Positions 24,792 through 33,745 of a DNA stretch of 64,000 nucleotides are shown in pieces. Under the pieces are notes generated by a model. The model had not been told where the DNA came from and searched no databases. It was given only the letters and a program-made list of their open reading frames with translations. How positions within the stretch are numbered: position 1 is the first letter of the stretch; each line of letters starts with the position of its first letter. This DNA comes from Modestobacter caceresii (lineage in GTDB: Bacteria > Actinomycetota > Actinomycetes > Mycobacteriales > Geodermatophilaceae), in assembly GCF_000761485.1 (NCBI RefSeq), contig NZ_JPMX01000007.1, positions 18,375 through 82,374 on the forward strand, read 5' to 3'. The translations under genes and the position numbers were made by a program.

Positions 24792-25661
24792 TCAGCTGAG
24801 GGCGAGGCCCAGGCCGAACAGGACGCCGGTGACCAGGGTGAGCTGACCGGTGGCCTTGAGCGCGCCGATCAGCGCCGGCCCGCGGCCGCCGCCCAGCACG
24901 GTGCGCACCGGCGGCACCGCGAGCGGTGCGGCGAGCAGGCCGAGCAGCGCCCAGGGCCGGACGACGCCGATCCCGGCGATCACGGCGAAGGCGACGACCA
25001 GCAGGCCGGTGTAGAAGACCCGGGTGCGGGCCTCGCCGAGCAGCACCGCCAGCGTCCGCTTGCCGACGGCGGCGTCCCCGTGCACGTCGCGCAGGTTGTT
25101 GACCACCAGCAGCGCCACCGAGAGCAGCCCGATCGGCACCGCCGCGGCGAACGCCAGCCCGTCCAGCGTCTCGGTCTGGGCGAACGTCGTCCCGACCACG
25201 GCGACCAGGCCGAAGAAGACGAACACGAAGACCTCGCCCAACGCCCGGTAGCCGTAGGGGATCGGGCCGCCGGTGTAGGTCCAGGCCGCCAGGATGCTCA
25301 CCGCACCGACGGCGACCAGCCACCAGCTGGACACCGCCGCGAGCGCCAGGCCGGCCACCGCCGCCACCGCGAAGGACGCCAGCGCGGCGACCAGCACCTG
25401 GTGCGGGGTGGCCGCGCCGGAGCCGACCAGCCGCATCGGGCCGACCCGGTCGGCGTCGGTGCCGCGCTTCCCGTCGGAGTAGTCGTTGGCGTAGTTGACC
25501 GCCACCTGCAGCGCGAGCGCGACGGCCAGGGCGAGCAGCGCGGGCACCAGCCGGAAGCCGTCGAGCGCGGCCGCCGTGCCGGAGCCGACGAGCACCGGGG
25601 CGAGCGCGGCGGGCAGCGTGCGGGGTCGGGCCCCTGCCAGCCACTGGGCGGGGGTGGCCAT
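24792..25661 (-). CDS. menA: 1,4-dihydroxy-2-naphthoate octaprenyltransferase
   Basis: 289-residue UbiA-family membrane prenyltransferase that attaches the polyprenyl chain to 1,4-dihydroxy-2-naphthoate. The first Asp-rich motif is in NYANDYSDGKRGTDADR and the second in NNLRDVHGDAAVGKRT; about eight hydrophobic helices are present. ATG 25661 overlaps the menE stop as TGATG, so menE-menA is a coupled pair. A candidate synthase for the prenyl donor is encoded at 52985. Confidence 0.94.
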   Translation of the reverse strand: MATPAQWLAGARPRTLPAALAPVLVGSGTAAALDGFRLVPALLALAVALALQVAVNYANDYSDGKRGTDADRVGPMRLVGSGAATPHQVLVAALASFAVAAVAGLALAAVSSWWLVAVGAVSILAAWTYTGGPIPYGYRALGEVFVFVFFGLVAVVGTTFAQTETLDGLAFAAAVPIGLLSVALLVVNNLRDVHGDAAVGKRTLAVLLGEARTRVFYTGLLVVAFAVIAGIGVVRPWALLGLLAAPLAVPPVRTVLGGGRGPALIGALKATGQLTLVTGVLFGLGLALS

Positions 25662-26806
25662 CAGTCGGTTCCTCTCAGCGTGCGTGCGACGGCCCGGCGG
25701 TCGGGCTTGCCGGTGTGCAGGGTGGGCAGCGCGTCGACGACCGTCAGCTCGCGGGGGGCGGCGGCCGCGCCGAGCCGGGCGGTGACCCAGGGGCGCAGCT
25801 CGGCCAGGTCCGGGGTGGCGCCGGAGGCGGCGACGACGGCGGTGACCACCCGCTGCCCCCACTCGGGGTCGGGGAGCCCGGTGACGACGGCGTCGGTGAC
25901 CGACGGGTGCTCGCGCAGCAGCGCCTCCACGGCCTGGGGGGACACGTTGACCCCGCCGCTGATCACCACGTCGTCCAGCCGGCCGTGCACGGTGAGCCGG
26001 CCGGCGTCGTCCAGCGAGCCGGCGTCCCGGGTGCGGAACCAGCCGTCGCGGAAGGCGGCCGCCGTCCCGGCCGGGTCGAGCCGGTAGCCCGACGCCAGCA
26101 CCGGGCCGGCCAGCTCGATGCCGTCGGTCACCCGCACGGAGACCCCCGCCAGCGGCACGCCGTCGTAGACGCAGCCGCTGGCGGTCTCGCTCATGCCGTA
26201 GGCGGTGCGCACCTGCACGCCGGCGCGGCGGGCGGCGGCGAGCAGGGCGGGGTCGGTGGCGGCGCCGCCGATCAGCACGCCGTCGAAGGAGGTCAGCACG
26301 GCAGGCTCATCGGCCAGGTACCGGCGCAGCTGGGTGGGCACCAGGGCGACGTAGCGGCGGTCGCCGGCCGGCAGCCGGGCCGCGGCGGTGGCCAGCGACT
26401 CGCCCCGGCTGAGGACGACGGGCTCCCGGCCGGCCAGCGCGGTCCGGACGAGCACCTGCAGCCCGCCGATCGCCGAGGTCGGCAGGGCGAGCAGCCAGCT
26501 GCCGGGGCCGCCCAGCCGGTCGGCGGTGGCGGCCGCCGAGGCCCGGAGCGCCGCCGCGGAGAGCAGCACGCCCTTACCCGCACCGGTCGACCCGGATGTC
26601 ACCACGACCAGGTCCGTGCCCGGCTCCAGCGGCTCGTCGGGCCGGAGCACCGCACGCGCGGCGTCGGCGGGCCCGGTGCCGGCGGGCAGCACGGCCAGCG
26701 GCCCGTCGCCGTCCAGGCTGCGGAGGAGCGCCGGCCAGACGGTGGACAGCACCGCCGCGGCCGCCTCCGGCGGCGGCGCGGCCACGAGGGTCAGCTGCCG
26801 GTGCAC
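25661..26806 (-). CDS. menE: o-succinylbenzoate-CoA ligase
   Basis: 381-residue member of the adenylate-forming family, short for it as is typical of actinobacterial MenE. The phosphate-binding motif is VVTSGSTGAGKGVLLS near residue 70; then AYGMSETASGCVY, VHGRLDDVVISGGVNVSP, and the catalytic Lys context TLHTGKPDRRAV near the C-terminus. It activates o-succinylbenzoate to its CoA thioester. The GTG start lies eight bases after a -10-like TAGCCT, with no ribosome-binding site. It is followed directly by menA. Confidence 0.94.
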   Translation of the reverse strand: MHRQLTLVAAPPPEAAAAVLSTVWPALLRSLDGDGPLAVLPAGTGPADAARAVLRPDEPLEPGTDLVVVTSGSTGAGKGVLLSAAALRASAAATADRLGGPGSWLLALPTSAIGGLQVLVRTALAGREPVVLSRGESLATAAARLPAGDRRYVALVPTQLRRYLADEPAVLTSFDGVLIGGAATDPALLAAARRAGVQVRTAYGMSETASGCVYDGVPLAGVSVRVTDGIELAGPVLASGYRLDPAGTAAAFRDGWFRTRDAGSLDDAGRLTVHGRLDDVVISGGVNVSPQAVEALLREHPSVTDAVVTGLPDPEWGQRVVTAVVAASGATPDLAELRPWVTARLGAAAAPRELTVVDALPTLHTGKPDRRAVARTLRGTD

Positions 26807-26814
26807 GAGGAGTC

Positions 26815-26820
26815 AGGCTA
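26815..26820 (-). promoter_or_regulatory. -10 box TAGCCT before menE
   Basis: TAGCCT ends eight bases before the menE GTG on the minus strand; predicted leaderless start for menE-menA. Confidence 0.5.
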
Positions 26821-26833
26821 CGGCGGCCCGCAC

Positions 26834-27391
26834 TCAGAACAGGTCGGGCACCAGCGCCAGGACGACGAACCGGATGGCGCGGCCGACCAGGCAGGTCACC
26901 ACGAACGCCCGCAGGCTCATCTTCGACGTCCCGGCGTAGAAGGCGATCGCCAGCAGCGGCGGGATGCCCACCGAGCCGCTGAGCAGCACCACCCCCGGGC
27001 CCCCGCGGCCGGACAGCAGCGCGACGCCCCGGGCGTTGACCCGGCTCAGCCAGCGGCCCACCGGCCGGAGCGCCCGCTTCACCGGCCCGCCCGGGGGTGG
27101 CTCCCCAGCCGCCTCGGCGGCGGCGATGGCGGCCGCCTCCGCCGCCCCGCGCTCGCGCAGCCGCTCCAGCCAGCGGGAGCTGGTCGCGCCCCGGGCGGCG
27201 GAGAACAACAGCACCTTGCCCGCGGTCTGGCCGATCGCCGCGGCCACGGCGCCGGCGACGGCCACTGTGGGGGACTGGGCGACCGCCAGGCCGATCACGT
27301 AGGCCTCCACCGGCAGGAACGGCGTGACGGCGGAGACCGCGCCGACCACCAGGCCGAGCGCGATCAGGCCGATCGTGCCGGCGTCAGGCAC
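26834..27391 (-). CDS. Small VTT/DedA-like membrane protein
   Basis: 185-residue membrane protein with about four hydrophobic segments (GLIALGLVVGAVSAVTPFLP at the N-terminus, VAVAGAVAAAIGQTAGKVLLF, GVVLLSGSVGIPPLLAIAF, LRAFVVTCLVGRAIRFVVLAL) and a basic/acidic cytoplasmic loop in the middle. The G-x-P-rich turns and C-terminal GRAIRF resemble VTT (SNARE-associated/DedA-type) proteins, though the match is by eye. The GTG start overlaps the phosphatidyltransferase gene by eight bases, suggesting a link to phospholipid metabolism. Confidence 0.7.
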   Translation of the reverse strand: MPDAGTIGLIALGLVVGAVSAVTPFLPVEAYVIGLAVAQSPTVAVAGAVAAAIGQTAGKVLLFSAARGATSSRWLERLRERGAAEAAAIAAAEAAGEPPPGGPVKRALRPVGRWLSRVNARGVALLSGRGGPGVVLLSGSVGIPPLLAIAFYAGTSKMSLRAFVVTCLVGRAIRFVVLALVPDLF

Positions 27392-28085
27392 GGGCGGCGG
27401 CGCCCGAGGTCGGCTGCCGGACGTGCACCGGGTCGCTGGGCAGGGGCAGCCGCAGCACCCGGCCCAGTGACCAGACCTTGATCACCAGCACCACCGAGGC
27501 GGCGACCAGGGCCACCCGCTGGTCGGGCAGGAACACCAGCAGCAGGACCAGCAGGGTGGTGTTGGTGACCTTGGCGACCACGTGCCAGTTCAGCGTCCAG
27601 GCCAGCCGGTCGACGAGGAAGAAGTAGTTGGGCGAGAGCACCGGCCAGCGCATCGGCAGCAAGGTCAGCGGCAGGTCGACCACGACGAACTGGAAGAGGA
27701 AGACCGCGACCGGCCACGGTGCGTCGATGAACATCAGCAGCACCAGGGCGCAGCTGATGCAGTTGATCCGGTCGCAGACCACGTCGAACACCGCGCCGAA
27801 GCGGGTCTCTTGGTGCCGCCAGCGGGCGACGTTGCCGTCGGCGGAGTCGCCGATCCAGTAGGTCAGGTAGGCGGCGAGCAGCCACGGCCAGGAGTGCTGG
27901 ACGGCAGCGGTGGTCACCAGCGCCAGCGACGCCAACGTGCGCACCACGGTGACGAGGTTCGCGGCGTTGCGCAGCTGTCGGGGGTCCTCGCAGGCGCAGC
28001 CGCGCACGCCGCACCGCACCGGCAGCCCGGGACGGCGGGGGGTGCGGTCGACGGTGACGGTCCCTGGAGCCGTCGAGTGGGCCAC
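27384..28085 (-). CDS. CDP-alcohol phosphatidyltransferase family protein
   Basis: 233-residue integral membrane enzyme of the CDP-alcohol phosphotransferase family, which moves a phosphatidyl or similar group from a CDP-linked donor to an alcohol. The family motif DG-x2-AR-x8-G-x3-D-x3-D is present as DGNVARWRHQETRFGAVFDV followed by VCD. About six helices follow. Three cysteines (RCGVRGCACEDP) sit before the first helix and are unusual. GTG 28085 is chosen because GGAGGT lies five bases upstream; a GTG at 28139 lies on a -10-like TAGCGT. The acceptor alcohol is unknown. Confidence 0.85.
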   Translation of the reverse strand: MAHSTAPGTVTVDRTPRRPGLPVRCGVRGCACEDPRQLRNAANLVTVVRTLASLALVTTAAVQHSWPWLLAAYLTYWIGDSADGNVARWRHQETRFGAVFDVVCDRINCISCALVLLMFIDAPWPVAVFLFQFVVVDLPLTLLPMRWPVLSPNYFFLVDRLAWTLNWHVVAKVTNTTLLVLLLVFLPDQRVALVAASVVLVIKVWSLGRVLRLPLPSDPVHVRQPTSGAAARA

Positions 28086-28197
28086 GGGGGACCTCCGGGT
28101 CTCGGGCGCGCCGGATCGGGGCGGCGCTGCGGAGTGCACGCTAGGGGTCGGTTGGCCTGTGCACCAGGACCGCCCCCGGGTGTCCCGCCCGCCCGCC

Positions 28198-28203
28198 TAC
28201 GCT
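28198..28203 (+). promoter_or_regulatory. -10 box TACGCT before menC
   Basis: TACGCT ends seven bases before the menC GTG; no ribosome-binding site follows, so a leaderless menC-menD transcript is predicted. Confidence 0.5.
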
Positions 28204-28210
28204 GTCGGCC

Positions 28211-29173
28211 GTGGTCACCGCCCCTCCCGACGCCGCAGCGGCGGCCCTGGCGGTGCACGTCTGGTCGGTGCCGATGCGCACCCGGTTCCGCGGCATCGAC
28301 GTCCGCGACGGGGTGCTGGTGCGCGGCCCGGCCGGCTGGGGCGAGTTCTCCCCGTTCTGGGACTACGACGTCACCGAGAGCCGCCGCTGGTGGGCCGCGG
28401 CGCACGAGTCCGCCGTCCTCGGCTGGCCCGACCCGCTGCGGGACAGCGTGCCGGTCAACGTCACGGTGCCGGCCGTGGAACCGGACCGGGCACACGCCAT
28501 CGTGACGGGGTCGGGGTGCCGGACCGCGAAGGTGAAGGTCGCCGAGCCCGGCCAGTCCGCCGCCGACGACCTGGCCCGGGTGGAGGCGGTGCGCGATGCG
28601 CTCGGCCCGGCCGGGGCGATCCGGGTGGACGCCAACGCCGCCTGGGACGTCGACACCGCGGTCGCGCGGTTGCGCGAGCTGGACCGGGTGGGCCTGGAGT
28701 ACGCCGAGCAGCCCTGCGCCACGATCGGTGAGCTGGCGGCGGTGCGCCGGCGGGTGGAGGTGCGGGTGGCCGCCGACGAGGTGGTCCGCCGCGCCGCCGA
28801 CCCCCGCGAGGTCGACCTGCGCGAGGCGGCCGACGTCGTGGTGCTGAAGGTGCAGCCGCTGGGCGGGGTGCGGGCGGCGCTGGCGGTGGCCGAGGCGCAC
28901 GGGCTGCCGTGCGTGGTCTCCTCGGCGCTGGAGAGCTCGGTCGGGATCGCCGCCGGCGTCGCGCTGGCCGCCGCGCTGCCGGAGCTGCCGTTCGCCTGCG
29001 GCCTGGCCACGGTCGCGCTGTTCACCGACGACGTCACCGGTGAGCCGCTGCTGCCGGTCGACGGTGCGCTGCCGGTGCGCCGCCCGGAGCCCGACCGGCT
29101 CGCCGAGACCGCGGCCGAGCCGGCGGTCGAGCAGCGCTGGCGTGCCCGGCTGGCCGCGGTGACGGCCCCGTGA
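28211..29173 (+). CDS. menC: o-succinylbenzoate synthase
   Basis: 320-residue enolase-superfamily enzyme dehydrating SHCHC to o-succinylbenzoate. Catalytic and metal residues are visible in order: TAKVKV (general acid/base Lys), RVDANAAW (Asp), YAEQPC (Glu), VAADEV (Asp) and VLKVQPLGG (Lys). The GTG start is leaderless-like. The last codon overlaps menD as GTGA, so menC-menD is one unit; menE/menA lie on the opposite strand upstream. Confidence 0.94.
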   Translation: MVTAPPDAAAAALAVHVWSVPMRTRFRGIDVRDGVLVRGPAGWGEFSPFWDYDVTESRRWWAAAHESAVLGWPDPLRDSVPVNVTVPAVEPDRAHAIVTGSGCRTAKVKVAEPGQSAADDLARVEAVRDALGPAGAIRVDANAAWDVDTAVARLRELDRVGLEYAEQPCATIGELAAVRRRVEVRVAADEVVRRAADPREVDLREAADVVVLKVQPLGGVRAALAVAEAHGLPCVVSSALESSVGIAAGVALAAALPELPFACGLATVALFTDDVTGEPLLPVDGALPVRRPEPDRLAETAAEPAVEQRWRARLAAVTAP

Positions 29174-30915
29174 ACCCGGCCACCGCCTTCGCCCGGGTGC
29201 TCGTCGACGAACTGGTCCGCGGCGGCGTCACCGACGCGGTGGTCGCCCCCGGCTCCCGCTCCGCACCGGTCGCCCTGGCGCTGGCCGACGCCGAGACGGC
29301 GGGCCGGCTGCGGCTGCACGTGCGGATCGACGAGCGGACGGCGGCGTTCCTCGCGCTCGGGCTGGCGAAGGCCGCCGGGCGGCCGGTGCCGGTGCTGACC
29401 ACCTCCGGGACGGCGACCGCCCACCTGCACGCGGCGGTGCTGGAGGCGCACGAGAGCGGGGTGCCCGTGCTGGCGCTGACCGCGGACCGCCCGCCGGAGC
29501 TGCGCGCCACCGGCGCGAACCAGACGATCGACCAGGTCGGCCTCTACGGCGGTGCGGTGCGCTGGGCACTGGACGTCGGGGTGCCCGAACCGGGTCGCGA
29601 GGCGGCGCAGAACAGGTACTGGCGGTCGGTCGTCGCCAAGGCGCTGCTCGTGGCCCGGGGTGCGCTGTCCGGCGACCCCGGTCCGGTGCACCTGAACCTG
29701 GCCCTCCGTGAGCCGCTCATGCCTGATGGCGGCGGGGAGCGACCGGCGCCGCTCTCGGGTGAGTTCACCGGGCGTCCGGACGGTGCGCCGTGGACCACCT
29801 CGGCCGGTGACGGGACGCGGAGCGCACCGCTGACCGGCGGCGAGCCGGCCGGCGGGGGGCGCACCCTGCTCGTCGCCGGGGACGCCCCCTCCGCGGTCGG
29901 GCGGGCTGCTGCCGTCGTCGCCGACCAGCGGGGCTGGCCGGTGCTGGCGGAGCCCAGCAGCGGGGCCTGGGGGGCGAGCGGGGCGGTGCGCGGCTCCGCC
30001 CTGCTGCTGGGAGCTGCCGACTGGCTGGCCGCACACCGGCCCGACCGGGTGGTCGTCGTCGGCCGGCCCACCCTCTCCCGGCCGGTCAACGCCCTGCTGG
30101 GCGACCCGGCGGTGACCGTGGAGACCTACGGGCCCTCGCCGCGCTGGGCCGACCCGGGCCGGGGCAGCAGCGTCGTCGGCAGCGCCCAGCTGGACCCGGG
30201 CCTGGCCCTGCGCGACCCCGGGCCGCGGGGCGGCGGGGAGTGGGCGGCTGAGTGGGCCGAGGCCGCCCGGCTGGTCGGGGCGGCGGTCGACGCGGAGCTG
30301 GACGACGTCCCCGGGCGCGGGCTGACCGCGGCCCGGCTGGCCCGGGACCTGGTGGCCACGCTGCCGGCCGGCGCGCTGCTGGTGCTGGGCTCCTCCACGC
30401 CGGTGCGCGACGTCGACCGGCTGGCCGTGCCGCGGCCGGGGCTGACCGTGCTGGCCAACCGGGGGGTGGCCGGCATCGACGGCACGATCTCCACCGCGGT
30501 CGGGGCCGCGCTGGCGCACCAAGGGGCCGGTGGCGGTCCGGCGTTCGCGCTGATGGGCGACCTCACGTTCCTGCACGACCTGACCGGGCTGCTGCCCGGG
30601 GCGGGTGAGCTGCGGCCGGACCTGACCGTCGTCGTCCCGGACAACGACGGGGGCGGCATCTTCGCCCAGCTGGAGCCGGGGCAGCCGCAGTACGCGGCCA
30701 GCTACCGGCGGGTGTTCGGCACCCCGCACGGCCGGGACCTGGTGGCGGTGGCCCGCTCGCTCGGCTGGGCGGCGACCGCGGTCAGCGACCCCTCGCAGCT
30801 GGTGGCCGCGCTGGGCGCCGGCGGGCCGCGGGTGGTCGTCGTCCGCACCGAAGCCGCCGCCGAGGCGGCCCTGGCCACGCGGCTGCGCGCGGCCGCCGTC
30901 ACCGCCCTCGGCTAG
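29170..30915 (+). CDS. menD: 2-succinyl-5-enolpyruvyl-6-hydroxy-3-cyclohexene-1-carboxylate synthase
   Basis: 581-residue thiamine-diphosphate enzyme that adds 2-oxoglutarate (as a succinic semialdehyde unit) to isochorismate, the committed step of classical menaquinone synthesis. N-terminal VVAPGSRSAPVALALADA and IDERTAAFLALGLAKA, the ThDP-activating Glu context, and VVPDNDGGGIFAQLEPGQ near residue 500 are characteristic. The GTG start overlaps menC by four bases. It converges on the GGDEF-EAL gene with only 12 bases between stops. Confidence 0.95.
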   Translation: MNPATAFARVLVDELVRGGVTDAVVAPGSRSAPVALALADAETAGRLRLHVRIDERTAAFLALGLAKAAGRPVPVLTTSGTATAHLHAAVLEAHESGVPVLALTADRPPELRATGANQTIDQVGLYGGAVRWALDVGVPEPGREAAQNRYWRSVVAKALLVARGALSGDPGPVHLNLALREPLMPDGGGERPAPLSGEFTGRPDGAPWTTSAGDGTRSAPLTGGEPAGGGRTLLVAGDAPSAVGRAAAVVADQRGWPVLAEPSSGAWGASGAVRGSALLLGAADWLAAHRPDRVVVVGRPTLSRPVNALLGDPAVTVETYGPSPRWADPGRGSSVVGSAQLDPGLALRDPGPRGGGEWAAEWAEAARLVGAAVDAELDDVPGRGLTAARLARDLVATLPAGALLVLGSSTPVRDVDRLAVPRPGLTVLANRGVAGIDGTISTAVGAALAHQGAGGGPAFALMGDLTFLHDLTGLLPGAGELRPDLTVVVPDNDGGGIFAQLEPGQPQYAASYRRVFGTPHGRDLVAVARSLGWAATAVSDPSQLVAALGAGGPRVVVVRTEAAAEAALATRLRAAAVTALG

Positions 30916-30927
30916 GCCGGCGCCGGT

Positions 30928-33633
30928 TCAGGCCTGGGCGACGGGCAGGTCGCCGGCGATGGGCGCCGGCCGCGGGCGGGGCAGCGCCGGTGTGCCGGAG
31001 GCCTCGGCGAGCAGCAGCAGTTCGGCCTCGTCGGCCTCCAGCGGCTTGGCGAACAGCCAGCCCTGGGCAAGGTCGCAGCGCTCCGCGCGCAGCCGGTCCC
31101 GCTGGACCTCGGTCTCCACGCCCTCGGCGACGACCTCCAGCCGCAGCGTGCGGCCCAGCTGGACCAGCCCGTGCACGATCGCCGCGTCGTCGGCCGAGCC
31201 GTCGAGCAGGTTCACGAACGAGCGGTCGATCTTGAGCACGTCGACGTCGAACTGGCGCAGGTAGCTCAGCGAGGAATAGCCGGTGCCGAAGTCGTCCAGG
31301 GCCAGCCGGGTGCCCAGCGCGCGCAGCTCCAGGAGCCGCTCGGCCGCCGCGTCCGGGTCGGTGACCAGCGCGGTCTCGGTGACCTCCAGGACCAGCGAGG
31401 ACGGCGCGATGCCGCTGGAGGTCAGCGCCTCGGCGACGTGGTCGACCAGGGTGCTGCCGACCAGCTGGCGCGCGGAGACGTTGACCGCCATGGACAGCGG
31501 CGTGGCCCGGGGGTGGGCGCGCTGCCAGCGGGCAGCCGTGCGGGTGGCCTCGGCGAGCACCCAGCGACCGATCGGCACGATGTGCCCGGAGTCCTCGGCG
31601 ACCGGGACGAACCGGTCCGGCCCGATGGCGCCGAGGGTGGGGTGCTGCCAGCGGAGCAGCGCCTCGAAGCCGACCACCCGCTCGGTCTGCAGGTCGACGA
31701 CCGGCTGGTAGACCAGCCGGAGCTGGCCGGCGGCGAGTGCCCCACCCAGCTCCCGCTCCAGCTGGATCCGCTCGAGCGCGGCGGCGCGCATCTGCGGGGC
31801 GAACACGACCCACTGGGCCCGGCCGGCGGCCTTGGCCCGGTACATGGCGATGTCGGCGTCGCGGAACAACGACAGCGGGGTCGCCTCGGGCTCGGCGGCG
31901 ACGATGCCGATGCTCGCGGCCACGGTGACCCGGTGGCCGTGCAGCAGCACCGGCTCGCCGAGGACCTGCAGCAGCCGCTCGGCCAGCGAGGCGGCGGCCG
32001 GCAGGCCGCCCCGGGTGTCGTCGATGAGGACGGCGAACTCGTCGCCGCCCAGCCGGGCCACCGTGTCGGTCGCACGGACGACGCCCTGCAGTCGCTCGGC
32101 GACCGTGCGGAGCAGGTCGTCCCCGGCCAGGTGGCCGAGGCTGTCGTTGACGTCCTTGAACCCGTCGAGGTCCAGGCAGAGCACGATCGGCGGGCTGCCG
32201 GTGCGGCCGGCCCGGCGCAGCGCCTGCTCGGCGTGGTCCAGGAAGAGCGACCGGTTGGCCAGCCCGGTGAGCCCGTCGTAGAAGGCCTGGTGGGCCAGTT
32301 CCTGCTCGGCCAGCTTGCGGGCGGTGATGTCGTAGACGCTGATGGCGATGCCCCCGACGTCGGGGTCGTCTCGCAGGTCCACGACGCGGCCACCCAGCCA
32401 CACCGTGCCGCCGGTGGGGTGGTCGCCCCGCAGCTCCAGCTCGACCGGCTGACCCGGCACGAGCCGGGCCCGGTCGAGGGTGGCCAGGACGTCGGCGGGG
32501 TCCACACCGACGCCGCTGAGCAGCTGTGGCAGCGAGCGCCCGGTGCAGCCCGGGCGCCCGAGCAGCGCGGCGAGCGACCGGGAGTCCGAGGTGAGCCGCC
32601 CGTCACGGTCGACGACGGCCACCGCGTCGGAGGAGGTCACCGCCAGTGCCTCGTAGCGCCGGGCCAACGAGTGGACCTCGGCCCGGGCACGGCTCTGGTC
32701 GGTGAGCAGCCGCTGGGCGCGCACGATCATCAGCACGGTCAGCGTGGAGGTGGCCAGCAGGCCCGGCAGCGGGTCGATGTCCTCCCCGGCCACCCAGGCC
32801 CGGAGCTCGAACGCCCCGGGCACCAGCAGCGGCAGGAAGGCCAGGGTCATCCGCCAGCGCCCGGTCCCGGGCGTGACCGTCGGGCCGGCCGGGAGGTCCG
32901 AGCGGTCCCTCCAGGGCAGCGCGGCGAACGCGGCCGCACCGATCAGCCAGCCGGCGTCCAGCCAGCCGCTGACCGTGTTCGGGGCCGCCAGCAGCAGCCA
33001 GGCCAGGTCGGAGGCGAGCCAGGCGGTAGAGCCCAGGCCGAGCAGCAGCGCCGGCACCCCGATCCGCGACTGCACGACCATGCCGCGCACCACCAGGCCG
33101 ATGACCACCGCGTCCAGCAGCGGGTAGGCAGCCCAGACGGCCCGGGTGCCCAGCGGCAGGCTGTCGTCGGTCAGCGTCGAGTGCACGGAGCTCTGCCAGA
33201 CCACCAGCAGGGCGATCACCAGCACGGCAGCGCCGTCGAGCAGGGCGTGGAACCGGGCCCGTGGGTGGGGGTCGCCGTCGCCGGCGTAGACCAGCAGTGC
33301 GGCCCCCAGGGCGCAGTAGGAGGACAGGTAGGCGGCGTCGGCCACCGAGACGTCCGGCGGGGCATCGGCCAGCCACGCCTGGAGCTGCCAGAGGAGGTCG
33401 CCGAGGGCGTTGAGCGAGACGGCGACCGCGACCCACCGGGCCGCCGGCCCCGGGCGGCACCGCCGGACGCCCAGCCAGGCGGCGACCGCGGCGGTGATGC
33501 TGACGAGCAGGGAGACGACCGAGGACACGGTCTCGCCGCCGGTGGACCCGACCAGGACGATGAGGGCAGCGGCCAGCAGCAGCCACGCGGCGACGGCCGT
33601 ACGCCCGCCACCGTTCAGCGTCCTGCTGTCCAT
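30928..33633 (-). CDS. Membrane-bound diguanylate cyclase/phosphodiesterase (GGDEF-EAL) with PAS domain
   Basis: 901-residue predicted cyclic-di-GMP enzyme. Residues 12-310 hold about nine membrane helices; a PAS-like sensor region covers about 325-440; the GGDEF domain (about 448-615) has the intact active-site motif RLGGDEF at 527-533; the EAL domain (about 630-885) has EALLRW at 657, DDFGTGYSS, KIDRSFV and AEGVET. Both catalytic motifs are complete, so it may both make and degrade c-di-GMP. No GGDEF I-site (RxxD) is clear. ATG 33633 follows AGGGGGA. It interrupts the men genes but has no obvious role in them. Confidence 0.92.
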   Translation of the reverse strand: MDSRTLNGGGRTAVAAWLLLAAALIVLVGSTGGETVSSVVSLLVSITAAVAAWLGVRRCRPGPAARWVAVAVSLNALGDLLWQLQAWLADAPPDVSVADAAYLSSYCALGAALLVYAGDGDPHPRARFHALLDGAAVLVIALLVVWQSSVHSTLTDDSLPLGTRAVWAAYPLLDAVVIGLVVRGMVVQSRIGVPALLLGLGSTAWLASDLAWLLLAAPNTVSGWLDAGWLIGAAAFAALPWRDRSDLPAGPTVTPGTGRWRMTLAFLPLLVPGAFELRAWVAGEDIDPLPGLLATSTLTVLMIVRAQRLLTDQSRARAEVHSLARRYEALAVTSSDAVAVVDRDGRLTSDSRSLAALLGRPGCTGRSLPQLLSGVGVDPADVLATLDRARLVPGQPVELELRGDHPTGGTVWLGGRVVDLRDDPDVGGIAISVYDITARKLAEQELAHQAFYDGLTGLANRSLFLDHAEQALRRAGRTGSPPIVLCLDLDGFKDVNDSLGHLAGDDLLRTVAERLQGVVRATDTVARLGGDEFAVLIDDTRGGLPAAASLAERLLQVLGEPVLLHGHRVTVAASIGIVAAEPEATPLSLFRDADIAMYRAKAAGRAQWVVFAPQMRAAALERIQLERELGGALAAGQLRLVYQPVVDLQTERVVGFEALLRWQHPTLGAIGPDRFVPVAEDSGHIVPIGRWVLAEATRTAARWQRAHPRATPLSMAVNVSARQLVGSTLVDHVAEALTSSGIAPSSLVLEVTETALVTDPDAAAERLLELRALGTRLALDDFGTGYSSLSYLRQFDVDVLKIDRSFVNLLDGSADDAAIVHGLVQLGRTLRLEVVAEGVETEVQRDRLRAERCDLAQGWLFAKPLEADEAELLLLAEASGTPALPRPRPAPIAGDLPVAQA

Positions 33634-33745
33634 CCGTCGTCCCCCTGTCGGTGTTCCCGTTCTGGAGACTGTCGGGACGCCGGCGGCTCGTCTTCACCTG
33701 AGGGGGGCACTCAGGCGGTGTGATCCCCCCTTCCGGGGGAGGGAG

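Noticed and set aside
28363..30729. 788-codon minus-strand frame opposite menC and menD
   Set aside because: Antisense to two genes with intact active-site motifs and the product has no recognisable family; composition is typical of a shadow frame.
31171..33723. 850-codon plus-strand frame opposite the GGDEF-EAL gene
   Set aside because: The GGDEF-EAL protein on the other strand is fully supported by domains; this frame is Gly/Gln/Val/Arg-rich translation noise.
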